A stretch of 12,730 bases of DNA from an uncultured Oscillospiraceae bacterium (GCA_904398675.1 CAJFPI010000154.1:1-12730); one strand, 5' to 3'. Shown: positions 5,994 through 12,203, counted from the first letter of the stretch. Numbers and translations: made by a program. The notes: a model not told the origin generated them from the letters alone.

Positions 5994-6356
5994 ATGGCTT
6001 TTTTTGATGAGTTTTCCCAGAAGGCAAAGGCGTTTGCCAACGTTGCAACAGAGAAGACCAAGGAGGCGGTGGACACCGCTAAGCTGACTGCGGCAATTAT
6101 TGCCGAGCAGCGGGAGTTGGATAAGAGCTGCCGGGCCATTGGGGAGTGGTTCACCACCGCCTATGAGGGGGAGATCCCCGACGAGGTGGCAGACCTGGTG
6201 GCGTCGGTAAAGGCATCCAGAGAAAAGATCGCCGAGCTGCAGGAGACCCGCAGAAAAGCGGGCGGCGATAACGGGGTGGAGCGGGCCTGCCCGCTGTGCG
6301 GCACAATGTCCGGCGGCAAATTCTGCCCCCAGTGCGGCGCGCCCATGGGGGACTGA
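5994..6356 (+). CDS. Small helical protein with C-terminal zinc ribbon
   Basis: The product has 120 residues. Residues 1-90 are charged and mostly helical, probably a coiled coil (SQKAKAFANVATEKTKEAVD, later VKASREKIAELQETRRKAGG). The end is a double-zinc-finger style ribbon, ACPLCG...KFCPQCGAP (Cys99, 102, 111, 114). Proteins of this plan are frequent in Clostridia and have no established function; no catalytic motif, signal peptide or membrane segment is visible, so it is probably cytosolic. The ATG at 5994 has AAAGGAG nine bases upstream. The same frame is open from 5919, but that start lacks a site and lies inside the leader hairpin. It stands alone between its own promoter and terminator. 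Confidence 0.85.
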   Translation: MAFFDEFSQKAKAFANVATEKTKEAVDTAKLTAAIIAEQRELDKSCRAIGEWFTTAYEGEIPDEVADLVASVKASREKIAELQETRRKAGGDNGVERACPLCGTMSGGKFCPQCGAPMGD

Positions 6357-6428
6357 AGACGGCATTCCCTGCGTCTGCGTCCAGGCAGGATGCAGAGAGG
6401 AAGGCAGCAAAACAATATATGGTAGACA

Positions 6429-6473
6429 GAACCCCGTCCGGCGTCAAGGATAAACGCCGAACGGGGTTCTTTT
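6429..6473. terminator. Intrinsic terminator between two convergent genes
   Basis: Bases 6429-6444 pair with 6454-6469 (16 positions, one C-A mismatch, nine-base loop), followed by TTTT on the plus strand. It ends the zinc-ribbon gene and lies 48 bases past the minus-strand nitroreductase-Nudix stop, where it could also act. Confidence 0.88.
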
Positions 6474-6520
6474 CCGGAAACTTGCCGGGGCAGGTGGCCG
6501 CAGTCTGCTGCCACGGGAGG

Positions 6521-7660
6521 TCAGGCGGACTCATGATGCGCCTTGATATAGTCCTCAGCAGCCTGGAGCACCTCAACATCGGTAGCGAAGGTAACAAGGG
6601 GATAGGCATCCTCAAAGGTGTACCACTTGAGCTGATTGATCTCACTTTCCTGGGCGTGCTCTGTTCCGCCGGTGGGGGTGGCAAGGAAGAACACCACGTC
6701 CTTGATCACGCCGGGCTTTGGATAGTAGGTGACGACTTCGCGGAAATTGCTGTCAATTTCCACGGTGAGCCCCGTCTCCTCCTGGATTTCCCGGGCTGCG
6801 GTCTCCAGCTCTGTCTCCGGCCCCTCCACATGTCCTTTTGGAAAACTCCAGTGATGGGTGCCGTGCTGGGCAAGAAGGTAGATGTGCCCGTCCCCCTCCG
6901 GTTTCCAGATCACTGCGCCGCAGGACTTCTCCTCCAGCGCCTTCTCAAAGGTGCCCGGGGAGCCCCAGGTCCATACGCCGCCGTGGGCGCCGATTTCAAA
7001 GTGGTATTTGGCAATGCCGAGATCTATACTGGTATAATCCCCGGCCTCTGCAATTTCCGCCGTCACAGCATCCCCCTCAAACCGGAACTGGATAGGCTGG
7101 CGGTTCATGGCGGAGGGGGCGCGCTGCACCGCTGCAACGCCGGCGGTGAACCAATCCGGCGCGCCGGCCATGCCGCGGGCCAGCTGGGAGAGTGCCTTTG
7201 TCTTATGGTGGATGGCGGAGCGGATCAGCTTTTCCCGCGCCCCCCGCTGTTCAGGGATGGGGCCGAGGGCAATGACGCAGCAGAGGACTTCTCCGTCGTA
7301 GAGGATGCAGCGGCATTTCTCCCTGTCAAAGGTGGCTGCCACCCAGCAGGTGCCAAGGCCCATGGTGGTGGCCAGCAGCACCAGCTGCTCGCCGTAGTAG
7401 CCGCATTTTTCCATCAGGTCCGGATCTTTCCCGCTTCCCACCATGGCAATGTAGTTTTTTACGCCCGAGAACATCCCATAGCTGCGCCGCAGGGAGCTGA
7501 ACGCCTCAGGCTCTCTGCAGATCAGCTGCATGTGCAGCCCGCTCTCCGCATTAAGGTGCTCGATCCCCTTTTCCAGCAGGGTGATCTCTCCCTCCTGCAG
7601 CGGGCGGTCCGCATACTTCCGGCTGGAGACGCGCACCAGGATCGCCTCTTCATTTGTCAT
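6521..7660 (-). CDS. Nitroreductase-like / Nudix hydrolase fusion protein
   Basis: This 379-residue protein has two domains. Residues 1-235 look like an FMN-dependent nitroreductase of the short TM1586-like type: VSSRKYADRPL at the start, YYGEQLVLLATTMGLGTCWV in the middle, and RAPSAMNRQPIQF near 180-192. The domain is expected to bind FMN and use NAD(P)H. Residues 245-375 form a Nudix hydrolase. Its box, residues 276-298, fits GX5EX7REUXEEXGU exactly (Gly276, Glu282, Arg290, Glu291, Glu294, Glu295, Gly297). The preceding HHWSFPKGHVEG resembles Ap4A hydrolases. The ATG at 7660 has GGAGGAG seven bases upstream; the frame is open to 7777 without a better start. It is monocistronic. Substrates are unknown. 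The joint is in frame with no stop, so it is one polypeptide as sequenced. Confidence 0.88.
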   Translation of the reverse strand: MTNEEAILVRVSSRKYADRPLQEGEITLLEKGIEHLNAESGLHMQLICREPEAFSSLRRSYGMFSGVKNYIAMVGSGKDPDLMEKCGYYGEQLVLLATTMGLGTCWVAATFDREKCRCILYDGEVLCCVIALGPIPEQRGAREKLIRSAIHHKTKALSQLARGMAGAPDWFTAGVAAVQRAPSAMNRQPIQFRFEGDAVTAEIAEAGDYTSIDLGIAKYHFEIGAHGGVWTWGSPGTFEKALEEKSCGAVIWKPEGDGHIYLLAQHGTHHWSFPKGHVEGPETELETAAREIQEETGLTVEIDSNFREVVTYYPKPGVIKDVVFFLATPTGGTEHAQESEINQLKWYTFEDAYPLVTFATDVEVLQAAEDYIKAHHESA

Positions 7661-7723
7661 GTCATCACTCCTCCGCCCAAAGTCCGGGCGCGCCTGCCTG
7701 GACTTTTCAGATTTCTTGTCTCT

Positions 7724-7752
7724 ACTATAGCATAAATTGGAACGGGTGTATA
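7724..7752 (-). promoter_or_regulatory. Promoter of the nitroreductase-Nudix gene
   Basis: On the minus strand TATACA (7747-7752) and TATAGT (7724-7729) are 17 bases apart, with an extended -10 (TGC) directly before TATAGT. It lies about 64 bases upstream of the ATG. Confidence 0.6.
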
Positions 7753-7855
7753 GAGAAAAATCGAGTAGGGACGGCAAAATCGTGGGAACCTACAGCGGGG
7801 AAGGCGGCGGATGAAAATGGGGGGAATATGCGCTGAAAATCAGAAGATATGTCAC

Positions 7856-7885
7856 TTGACAATGGGGTTTCAGCGTCGGTATAAT
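7856..7885 (+). promoter_or_regulatory. Strong sigma-A-type promoter ahead of the lipoprotein/ECF operon
   Basis: Perfect TTGACA (7856-7861) and perfect TATAAT (7880-7885) with an 18-base spacer. Transcription would start near 7892, about 210 bases before the first start codon, so the transcript has a long leader. Bases 7753-7855 between the two divergent promoters show no other signal. Confidence 0.75.
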
Positions 7886-7890
7886 TTGCT

Positions 7891-7968
7891 GTGCAAAAGC
7901 ACCCTGTGCCGAAGGGCCGCCGCAGGCGGCCGCGGCCTGCGGGCTGTTTGCGCCGCCCGGGGCCTTTT
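7891..7968 (+). promoter_or_regulatory. GC-rich leader hairpins with terminator-like end (possible attenuator)
   Basis: Three consecutive hairpins follow the start point. The first is GTGC/GCAC (7891-7894, 7899-7902). The second is GGCCGCC/GGCGGCC (7915-7921, 7925-7931; loop GCA). The third has GGCC (7934-7937) with GGCC (7961-7964) enclosing CGGGC (7940-7944) with GCCCG (7955-7959), then TTTT (7965-7968). The last resembles an intrinsic terminator and could cap transcripts from the upstream promoter. Confidence 0.45.
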
Positions 7969-8023
7969 CCGTCAAGGGTCCCGGACGCTTTGCTCTAAAA
8001 TTTGTCGAAAAAAATCGGATCAG

Positions 8024-8050
8024 GGAAACTTTTTCAACCCGGCCTGCGTC
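8024..8050 (+). promoter_or_regulatory. ECF-sigma-type promoter of the SGNH-sigV-rsiV operon
   Basis: GGAAAC (8024-8029) followed by a T-run, then CGTC (8047-8050) 17 bases downstream, has the form shared by ECF sigma factors such as B. subtilis SigW, SigX and SigV (xGxAAC, then T-rich, 16-17 bases, CGTC). The start would be near 8057, with GGAGG at 8091-8095. The operon encodes its own ECF sigma factor, so autoregulation is the natural reading. Confidence 0.65.
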
Positions 8051-8102
8051 TCTACTATTGAAGAAGACAAACCACGCAACAACTCGATTCGGAGGAAAAA
8101 GC

Positions 8103-9032
8103 ATGCATACCCTGTTTTATCATTCTGCCTTCGGGAGACGGCTGCTCTCCCTTTTGCTGGCGGCGGCGATGCTCCCGGTGCTGACCGCCTGTTCCGCCGC
8201 CGATGCGTCTGAAGACCTGACCCAGGGGGAAGGGGATGCCATTTCGGCTGAAGAGCCCACGATCAAGGAGCCTTATGACCCCCTGGCGCCGGTCATTCCG
8301 GAGACGCCGGGACCAAAGAAAAGCGATGCGGAGGAAAACTCCGGGGAGGGCGGCGATACCGCCCAGTCCGGCTCGGAAACGGATGAGGATGCGTCTGCTC
8401 CGTCCGAGCAGGGTCCCTACGACTACTCCGCCCCTGTTCCGGAGTCCGCAGCGGTGGATGACAGCTATTTCAGCGATGCAGTTTTCATCGGCGACTCCAG
8501 AACGGAGGGGTTCATGCTCTATGCCGGGCCCTCCGAGGCGTCCTATCTGACGGCGGTGGGACTCATGGTGGACACGATTTTTACCGAGCCATATATCAAG
8601 CAGGGGGATAAAAAAGTCACTGTAATGGACGCTCTGGCGGGTATGGACTTCTCAAAGGTCTACCTCATGCTGGGCGTTAACGAGCTGGGCTGGGTCTACG
8701 GGTCAATCTTCCAGGAGTACTATGGCCGGATTGTTGACAAGATCCGGGAGATCAACCCGGACGCGGTGATCTATATTCAGTCCATCCTGCCGGTTACAGC
8801 GGAGAGAGACGCCGCGGGCTCCATTTATAACAACAGCCGCATTCTGGAGTTCAACGGCCTTTTAAAGGAGCTCTGTCAGGAAAAAGAGGTCTATTACGTC
8901 AATGTAGCTGAGGCTGTGGCTGATGAGAGCGGCTGCCTGCCGGAGGACGACTCCTTCGACGGGGTTCACCTGCTGCCGGATGCCTGCAAGGTCTGGCTGG
9001 ATTATTTAAAGACGCATACGGTGGAGGGATAA
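8103..9032 (+). CDS. SGNH/GDSL-family hydrolase lipoprotein
   Basis: This is a 309-residue exported protein. Residues 1-30 form a lipoprotein signal peptide (basic GRR, hydrophobic LLSLLLAAAMLPV, lipobox LTAC with Cys30). An acidic, Pro/Ser-rich linker (31-118) follows, presumably spanning the wall. The catalytic domain shows FIGDSRTEG (Ser132 nucleophile), MLGVNELG (Asn193) and DSFDGVHLLP (Asp286-His289), the SGNH residue set. Members hydrolyse or transfer acyl groups, often acetyl on glycans, outside the cell. The ATG at 8103 has GGAGG seven bases upstream; an earlier in-frame start at 8058 would spoil the signal peptide. It is the first gene of a four-gene operon ending in an RsiV-like anti-sigma factor. 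Substrate unknown; envelope acyl-ester chemistry is inferred. Confidence 0.88.
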   Translation: MHTLFYHSAFGRRLLSLLLAAAMLPVLTACSAADASEDLTQGEGDAISAEEPTIKEPYDPLAPVIPETPGPKKSDAEENSGEGGDTAQSGSETDEDASAPSEQGPYDYSAPVPESAAVDDSYFSDAVFIGDSRTEGFMLYAGPSEASYLTAVGLMVDTIFTEPYIKQGDKKVTVMDALAGMDFSKVYLMLGVNELGWVYGSIFQEYYGRIVDKIREINPDAVIYIQSILPVTAERDAAGSIYNNSRILEFNGLLKELCQEKEVYYVNVAEAVADESGCLPEDDSFDGVHLLPDACKVWLDYLKTHTVEG

Positions 9033-9035
9033 GAA

Positions 9036-9491
9036 ATGATGAGACGGATAGTGCCCCTGGTCTTCTCCTGCCTTCTTCTGGCGGGGTGCTCTGCTCAGGC
9101 GCCGGCATCGGTGGATCTGGAGGAGCTGGCCCAGTCCCTGTTGGACAGCGGCGCGTTTGAGGAGACGCTTTATGAAGTCGACTCTGACGCAGCAGCCCTG
9201 CTTTTGGATATGGAGCTTACCTGTGAGGAGAGCTATGTGTATGTCGGGAGCGGCGCCACAGCAGAGGAGCTGGTGCTCCTCAAGGCGGCGGACGAGGATG
9301 GCGCGGCGGCGCTTTTGGAGGGCCTTTCCAGCCATTTGGCGGACCGGACCGCTCAATACAGCGCCTATCTCCCGGAGGAGACGTTCAAGCTGGAGAGCGC
9401 GGTGCTGAAACAGTACGGGACCTATGTGGTGCTCTGCATCTCCGCTGACAGCGACACAGTGGAGGAGATTCTAGGGGAGTACATGGCCTGA
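9036..9491 (+). CDS. Small lipoprotein, DUF4358-like
   Basis: The product has 151 residues. The first 18 are a lipoprotein signal peptide (MMRRIVPLVFSCLLLAGC, lipobox LAGC, Cys18). The mature part is acidic, with VDLEELAQSLLDSGAFEETL, YVYVGSGATAEELVLLKA and an ending around DTVEEILGEY. This pattern matches, from memory, the DUF4358 family of uncharacterised Firmicute lipoproteins. As I recall, these often lie next to SGNH hydrolases and membrane O-acyltransferases, which would fit a shared role in acylating surface polymers. No catalytic motif is evident. The ATG lies three bases after the SGNH stop and its GGAGG (9023-9027) is inside that gene, so translation is probably coupled. Confidence 0.8.
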   Translation: MMRRIVPLVFSCLLLAGCSAQAPASVDLEELAQSLLDSGAFEETLYEVDSDAAALLLDMELTCEESYVYVGSGATAEELVLLKAADEDGAAALLEGLSSHLADRTAQYSAYLPEETFKLESAVLKQYGTYVVLCISADSDTVEEILGEYMA

Positions 9492-9499
9492 CAAGGCAG

Positions 9500-9505
9500 A
9501 AGGAG
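9500..9505 (+). promoter_or_regulatory. Ribosome binding site that decides the sigma factor start
   Basis: AAGGAG here is 11 bases before TTG (9517) but overlaps the alternative GTG (9505-9507). It therefore supports TTG 9517 as the start. Confidence 0.5.
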
Positions 9506-9516
9506 TGCGGAAACTG

Positions 9517-10014
9517 TTGGACCGTCCTAGGGAAGAGGCGCTGGCGGACTATGTGCGGAAAAATCAAAACCGGTTTTACCGCCTGGCCTACAGCTTTATG
9601 CATAACAGCGACGACGCCATGGACGTGGTGCAGGATGCCGTTGTCAAAGCCTTTGAAAAACAGGATACACTGAAGGATATCGAGACGCTGCAGACCTGGT
9701 TTTACCGGATCCTGGTCAACACCAGCATCGACAGCCTGCGCCGCAGAAAGCGCGTGGTCTATACAGATGCGGTCCCCGAGCAGGAGGACGGTGTGTCACA
9801 GGAATCCCAGGTGCTGGATGCGGTGGCGCTGTACGCGGCGCTGGACAAGCTGCCTGAGGAGATGAAACTGGTGGTGATCCTGCGGTTTTTTGAGGACATG
9901 AAACTCAGCGAAATCGCCGATGTCACCGGCGCCGCCCTGAGCACGGTGAAAAACCGCTTGTACCGCGCTTTGGCGCTGCTGCGTCTGGATATGGCGGACG
10001 AAGGGAGGATCTGA
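9517..10014 (+). CDS. ECF-family RNA polymerase sigma factor (SigV-like)
   Basis: This small sigma factor has about 165 residues. Region 2 contains YRLAYSFMHNSDDAMDVVQD and LQTWFYRILVNTSIDSLRRR, which melt and read the -10 element. Region 4 contains KLPEEMKLVVILRFFEDMKL followed by SEIADVTGAALSTVKNRLYR, the helix-turn-helix that reads the -35. There is no region 1 or 3, as in ECF factors. I prefer the TTG start at 9517; GTG at 9505 adds four residues but lacks a spaced ribosome binding site. Five bases after its stop begins an RsiV-like anti-sigma gene, which makes the SigV class the best guess. The ECF-type promoter at 8024-8050 suggests that it activates its own operon. In relatives SigV answers lysozyme; that signal is inferred here. 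Confidence 0.9.
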   Translation: MDRPREEALADYVRKNQNRFYRLAYSFMHNSDDAMDVVQDAVVKAFEKQDTLKDIETLQTWFYRILVNTSIDSLRRRKRVVYTDAVPEQEDGVSQESQVLDAVALYAALDKLPEEMKLVVILRFFEDMKLSEIADVTGAALSTVKNRLYRALALLRLDMADEGRI

Positions 10015-10019
10015 GCGCA

Positions 10020-10859
10020 ATGTGGAAAAATCTGCGTGAGCAATATGAGTCCACGGAGATTCCCGGGGAGCTGGCCGGCAGAGTGGAGACGGCGATCAAG
10101 AAAGGCCGCCGCAGAAGAATGCGCCGCTCTCGGTGGCTGACCTCGACACTGGCCGCCTGCGCGGTATTGGTGCTGCTGGTAAACGTCAGCCCCGTTTTTG
10201 CCAGCGCTGTATACGACATTCCGGTTTTGGGGCAGCTCTGCCGCCTGGTGACGTTCCAGGACTATCAGGAGGAGAGCGACACCTACATTGCCGATGTGCG
10301 GATCCCCCATGTGGACACCAGCGCCTTGACAGGGGATACCGCCTGGGCGGACGCGGTCAATGAGACCATTACAAATACCATCCAGGCGGAGGTGGACGCC
10401 TCCATGCAGCGGGCGCAGGAGTACTATGACGCCTATGTGGAGACCGGCGGAGACCCAGCCTCCTTCATCCCTGTGTCCATTCATGTGGACTATGAAGTGA
10501 AACACGCCGATGAGGAGATTCTTTCCTTTGTAATCCACAAGACGGAGACCCTGGCCAGCGCCTACCAGCGCAACTATTATTATAATATCGACCTTGCCAC
10601 TGGGGAGGAGCTGACCCTGGAAATGCTGCTGGGCTCCGGCTGGGAGGAAAATGCGGCAGAGCAGGTGGAGCGGCAGCTCCAGGAGCTGCCGGAGGATCAG
10701 CAGGGGATGCTGTTCCTGGAGTATATTGATCTTGTGGATGTGGTCTCCAGCGACGCGGGATTTTATTTCGATGAAGCGGGGACGGTGGTCCTCGTTTTCC
10801 CGGAGTATTCTCTGGGGGCCGGTGCGCTGGGGATCCTGGAGTTCCCGCTGGACAAGTAG
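10020..10859 (+). CDS. RsiV-like transmembrane anti-sigma factor
   Basis: This 279-residue, single-pass membrane protein is predicted to hold the neighbouring ECF factor inactive. Residues 1-38 are cytosolic and end in a very basic patch (KKGRRRRMRRSR). Residues 40-57 are a membrane helix. After it comes SPVFASAVYDIPVLGQL, where Ala61-Ser62-Ala63 is a plausible signal peptidase site. RsiV of B. subtilis is cut by signal peptidase once lysozyme binds. The exterior part resembles DUF4163 (about 85-190; IPHVDTSALTGDTAWADAVN) and then DUF3298 (about 195-275; FYFDEAGTVVLVFPEYSLGA), the RsiV/PdaC layout. The ATG at 10020 has GGGAGG upstream, 11 bases away. A strong terminator follows the TAG. RsiV-family identity is fairly sure; lysozyme as ligand is untested. 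Confidence 0.87.
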   Translation: MWKNLREQYESTEIPGELAGRVETAIKKGRRRRMRRSRWLTSTLAACAVLVLLVNVSPVFASAVYDIPVLGQLCRLVTFQDYQEESDTYIADVRIPHVDTSALTGDTAWADAVNETITNTIQAEVDASMQRAQEYYDAYVETGGDPASFIPVSIHVDYEVKHADEEILSFVIHKTETLASAYQRNYYYNIDLATGEELTLEMLLGSGWEENAAEQVERQLQELPEDQQGMLFLEYIDLVDVVSSDAGFYFDEAGTVVLVFPEYSLGAGALGILEFPLDK

Positions 10860-10866
10860 TTGTTTC

Positions 10867-10905
10867 CCCCGGCGGAGGGCGCTGCTCTCCGCCGGGGATT
10901 CTTTT
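10867..10905 (+). terminator. Intrinsic terminator of the lipoprotein/ECF operon
   Basis: CCCCGGCGGAG (10867-10877) pairs perfectly with CTCCGCCGGGG (10887-10897), nine-base loop, followed by ATTCTTTT. It separates this operon from the polyamine promoter 12 bases further on. Confidence 0.92.
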
Positions 10906-10916
10906 GTCGAAAGGGC

Positions 10917-10945
10917 TTGACAATCGTCTCCATTTCCGATACACT
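10917..10945 (+). promoter_or_regulatory. Promoter upstream of the speD leader
   Basis: Perfect TTGACA (10917-10922) and TACACT (10940-10945; 4 of 6) with the ideal 17-base spacer. Transcription would begin near 10952. It is the only convincing promoter I see before speD. Confidence 0.7.
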
Positions 10946-10951
10946 AAGGAT

Positions 10952-11426
10952 GCTATGTGATATGGGAGTTTCCTGAGTATCCATGCAAATATTTTCTCTG
11001 ACCACCCGTCTCGGGTCAAGGCCATACGGACAGCCGGGTCAACTGCCGAAGGCAACTGAGATGTTGCCATTATTGATTGAGTTAAAAGCTCAATTTTATA
11101 AGTTGGTTACTTTATAACCAGTATGCTGCAAGGCATATCAACCACTTGTAAAACGGTCAATAAGAGTAGTAAAAGTAAGTATTTGCTATATAGACTCTGG
11201 GAATGTACCCATATCGGTCCGACTGCGCGTCTTCCTGCTCCACCGGGGGAGGGATGCGCGGTTTGGTGTGGGTTTTTCCATATGGATTGGCGTTTACAAC
11301 AGGCGGTATGCTGTGGGCATGCCGCCTGTTTTTGCTTTGCCGTGTCCCCGCTGGGAGGGCTTGTGGTCCGCAGATGGACAGACACGGGCGCAGAAAGATC
11401 TTTTCCACACGAGGGGGTACGGGACC
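10952..11426 (+). ncRNA. Candidate structured leader RNA of the speD polyamine operon
   Basis: No convincing gene lies in these 475 bases, and the first half is much richer in A+T than its surroundings. They fold repeatedly: ACCCG/CGGGT (11004-11008, 11012-11016); competing TGCC/GGCA (11044-11047, 11051-11054) and GGCAAC/GTTGCC (11051-11056, 11063-11068); a weak terminator-like ATTGAG/CTCAAT plus TTTTAT (11076-11099); TGGTTA/TAACCA and TATGC/GCATA (to 11137). A long hairpin follows, CCATAT/ATATGG (11209-11214, 11280-11285), enclosing GCGCGTC/GATGCGC (11225-11231, 11253-11259). The block ends with a strong terminator before speD. This is the architecture of a riboswitch or attenuator. I recognise no known class, and a separate small RNA is the alternative. 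Confidence 0.5.
11298..11333 (+). terminator. Strong intrinsic terminator in the speD leader
   Basis: Bases 11298-11311 (AACAGGCGGTATGC) pair with 11317-11330 (GCATGCCGCCTGTT). That is 14 pairs including one T-G, with loop TGTGG, running into TTTTTGCTTT. It lies 94 bases before the speD ATG, and no promoter is visible between them, so speD expression seems to need read-through. Confidence 0.85.
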
Positions 11427-12185
11427 ATGTCGGATAAACTGAAACTGTATGGGTTCAACAATTTGACCAAGGCGCTGAGCTTTAACATCTATGATGTGTG
11501 CTATGCCAAAACGCCCCGGGAGCAGCGGGACTATATCGCCTATATTGATGAGCAGTACAACTCCGACCGGCTCACCAAGATCCTCACCTCCCTCACCGAT
11601 ATGATCGGCGCCAAGGTGCTGAACATCGCCAAACAGGACTACGACCCCCAGGGCGCCTCGGTGACGATCCTCATTGCGGAGGGCTCCATGGTGCCGGCGG
11701 GGGAGACCCAGCTGGCCCATCTGGACAAGAGCCATGTGACGGTGCACACCTATCCCGAGTACCACCCGGAGACCTGCCTTGCCACCTTCCGGGTGGATAT
11801 TGACGTGGCTACCTGCGGTGAGATCACGCCGCTGTCCACGCTGGACTATCTGATCGGCTCCTTCGACAGTGATATTATCACCATGGACTACCGGGTGCGG
11901 GGCTTTACCCGGGATGTGAACGGGAAAAAGCTCTTTATGGATCACGCCGTCCGCTCCATCCAGGAGTATATTGATCCCGCCACCCTGCGGCGGTACGACG
12001 CGGTGGACATCAATGTATATGAGGCCAATCTCTACCACACCAAGATGATGCTGAAGGATATCAATCTGCAGAACTATCTCTTCAAAACCGACGTCTACGA
12101 GCTGCCGCCCCAGGTGCGGCTGGAGATCATGGACAATATCCGCCGGGAGATGATCGAGATTTTCAGCGGCCGGAACATCTATTGA
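11427..12185 (+). CDS. speD: S-adenosylmethionine decarboxylase proenzyme (E. coli-like class)
   Basis: SpeD decarboxylates S-adenosylmethionine to supply the aminopropyl donor for spermidine-type polyamines. The 252-residue proenzyme aligns by eye along its length with the 264-residue E. coli enzyme. It has LYGFNNLTKALSFNIYDVCY, LNIAKQDYDPQGASVTILI, HLDKSHVTVHTYPEYHPET, VATCGEITPLSTLDYLI, and ITMDYRVRGFTRDVNGKK with EIFSGRNIY at the end. Self-cleavage between Lys101 and Ser102 should create the pyruvoyl cofactor. This is the long proteobacterial-type class, not the short B. subtilis type. The ATG at 11427 has GAGGGGG nine bases upstream; the frame is open upstream to 11268, but that reading crosses the terminator. 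A PLP decarboxylase follows 18 bases after the stop, so this is a polyamine operon. Confidence 0.96.
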   Translation: MSDKLKLYGFNNLTKALSFNIYDVCYAKTPREQRDYIAYIDEQYNSDRLTKILTSLTDMIGAKVLNIAKQDYDPQGASVTILIAEGSMVPAGETQLAHLDKSHVTVHTYPEYHPETCLATFRVDIDVATCGEITPLSTLDYLIGSFDSDIITMDYRVRGFTRDVNGKKLFMDHAVRSIQEYIDPATLRRYDAVDINVYEANLYHTKMMLKDINLQNYLFKTDVYELPPQVRLEIMDNIRREMIEIFSGRNIY

Positions 12186-12194
12186 GAGGAGGGG
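12186..12194 (+). promoter_or_regulatory. Ribosome binding site supporting a CTG start
   Basis: GAGGAGGGG lies nine bases before CTG (12204). The first conventional in-frame start is an ATG at 12255, 60 bases away and inside the conserved protein, so this site favours CTG. Confidence 0.6.
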
Positions 12195-12203
12195 AGCGAC
12201 ACG

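Noticed and set aside
6296..7735. 479-residue plus-strand open frame opposite the nitroreductase-Nudix gene
   Set aside because: The minus strand has full family motifs including a perfect Nudix box and a good ribosome binding site. This frame has neither and runs through the terminator.
7811..8212. 133-residue plus-strand open frame before the SGNH gene
   Set aside because: It starts before the sigma-A promoter, crosses three leader hairpins and the ECF promoter, and overlaps the SGNH signal peptide in another frame.
10946..11200. Mobile-element remnant or att site in the low-GC stretch before speD
   Set aside because: The base composition differs from its neighbours, but I see no terminal repeats, no target duplication and no integrase or transposase fragment. 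A leader RNA explains the structure better.
11123..11437. Possible small gene of 104 residues in the speD leader
   Set aside because: No ribosome binding site precedes it, it runs through several hairpins and the terminator, and it overlaps the speD start out of frame without recognisable motifs.
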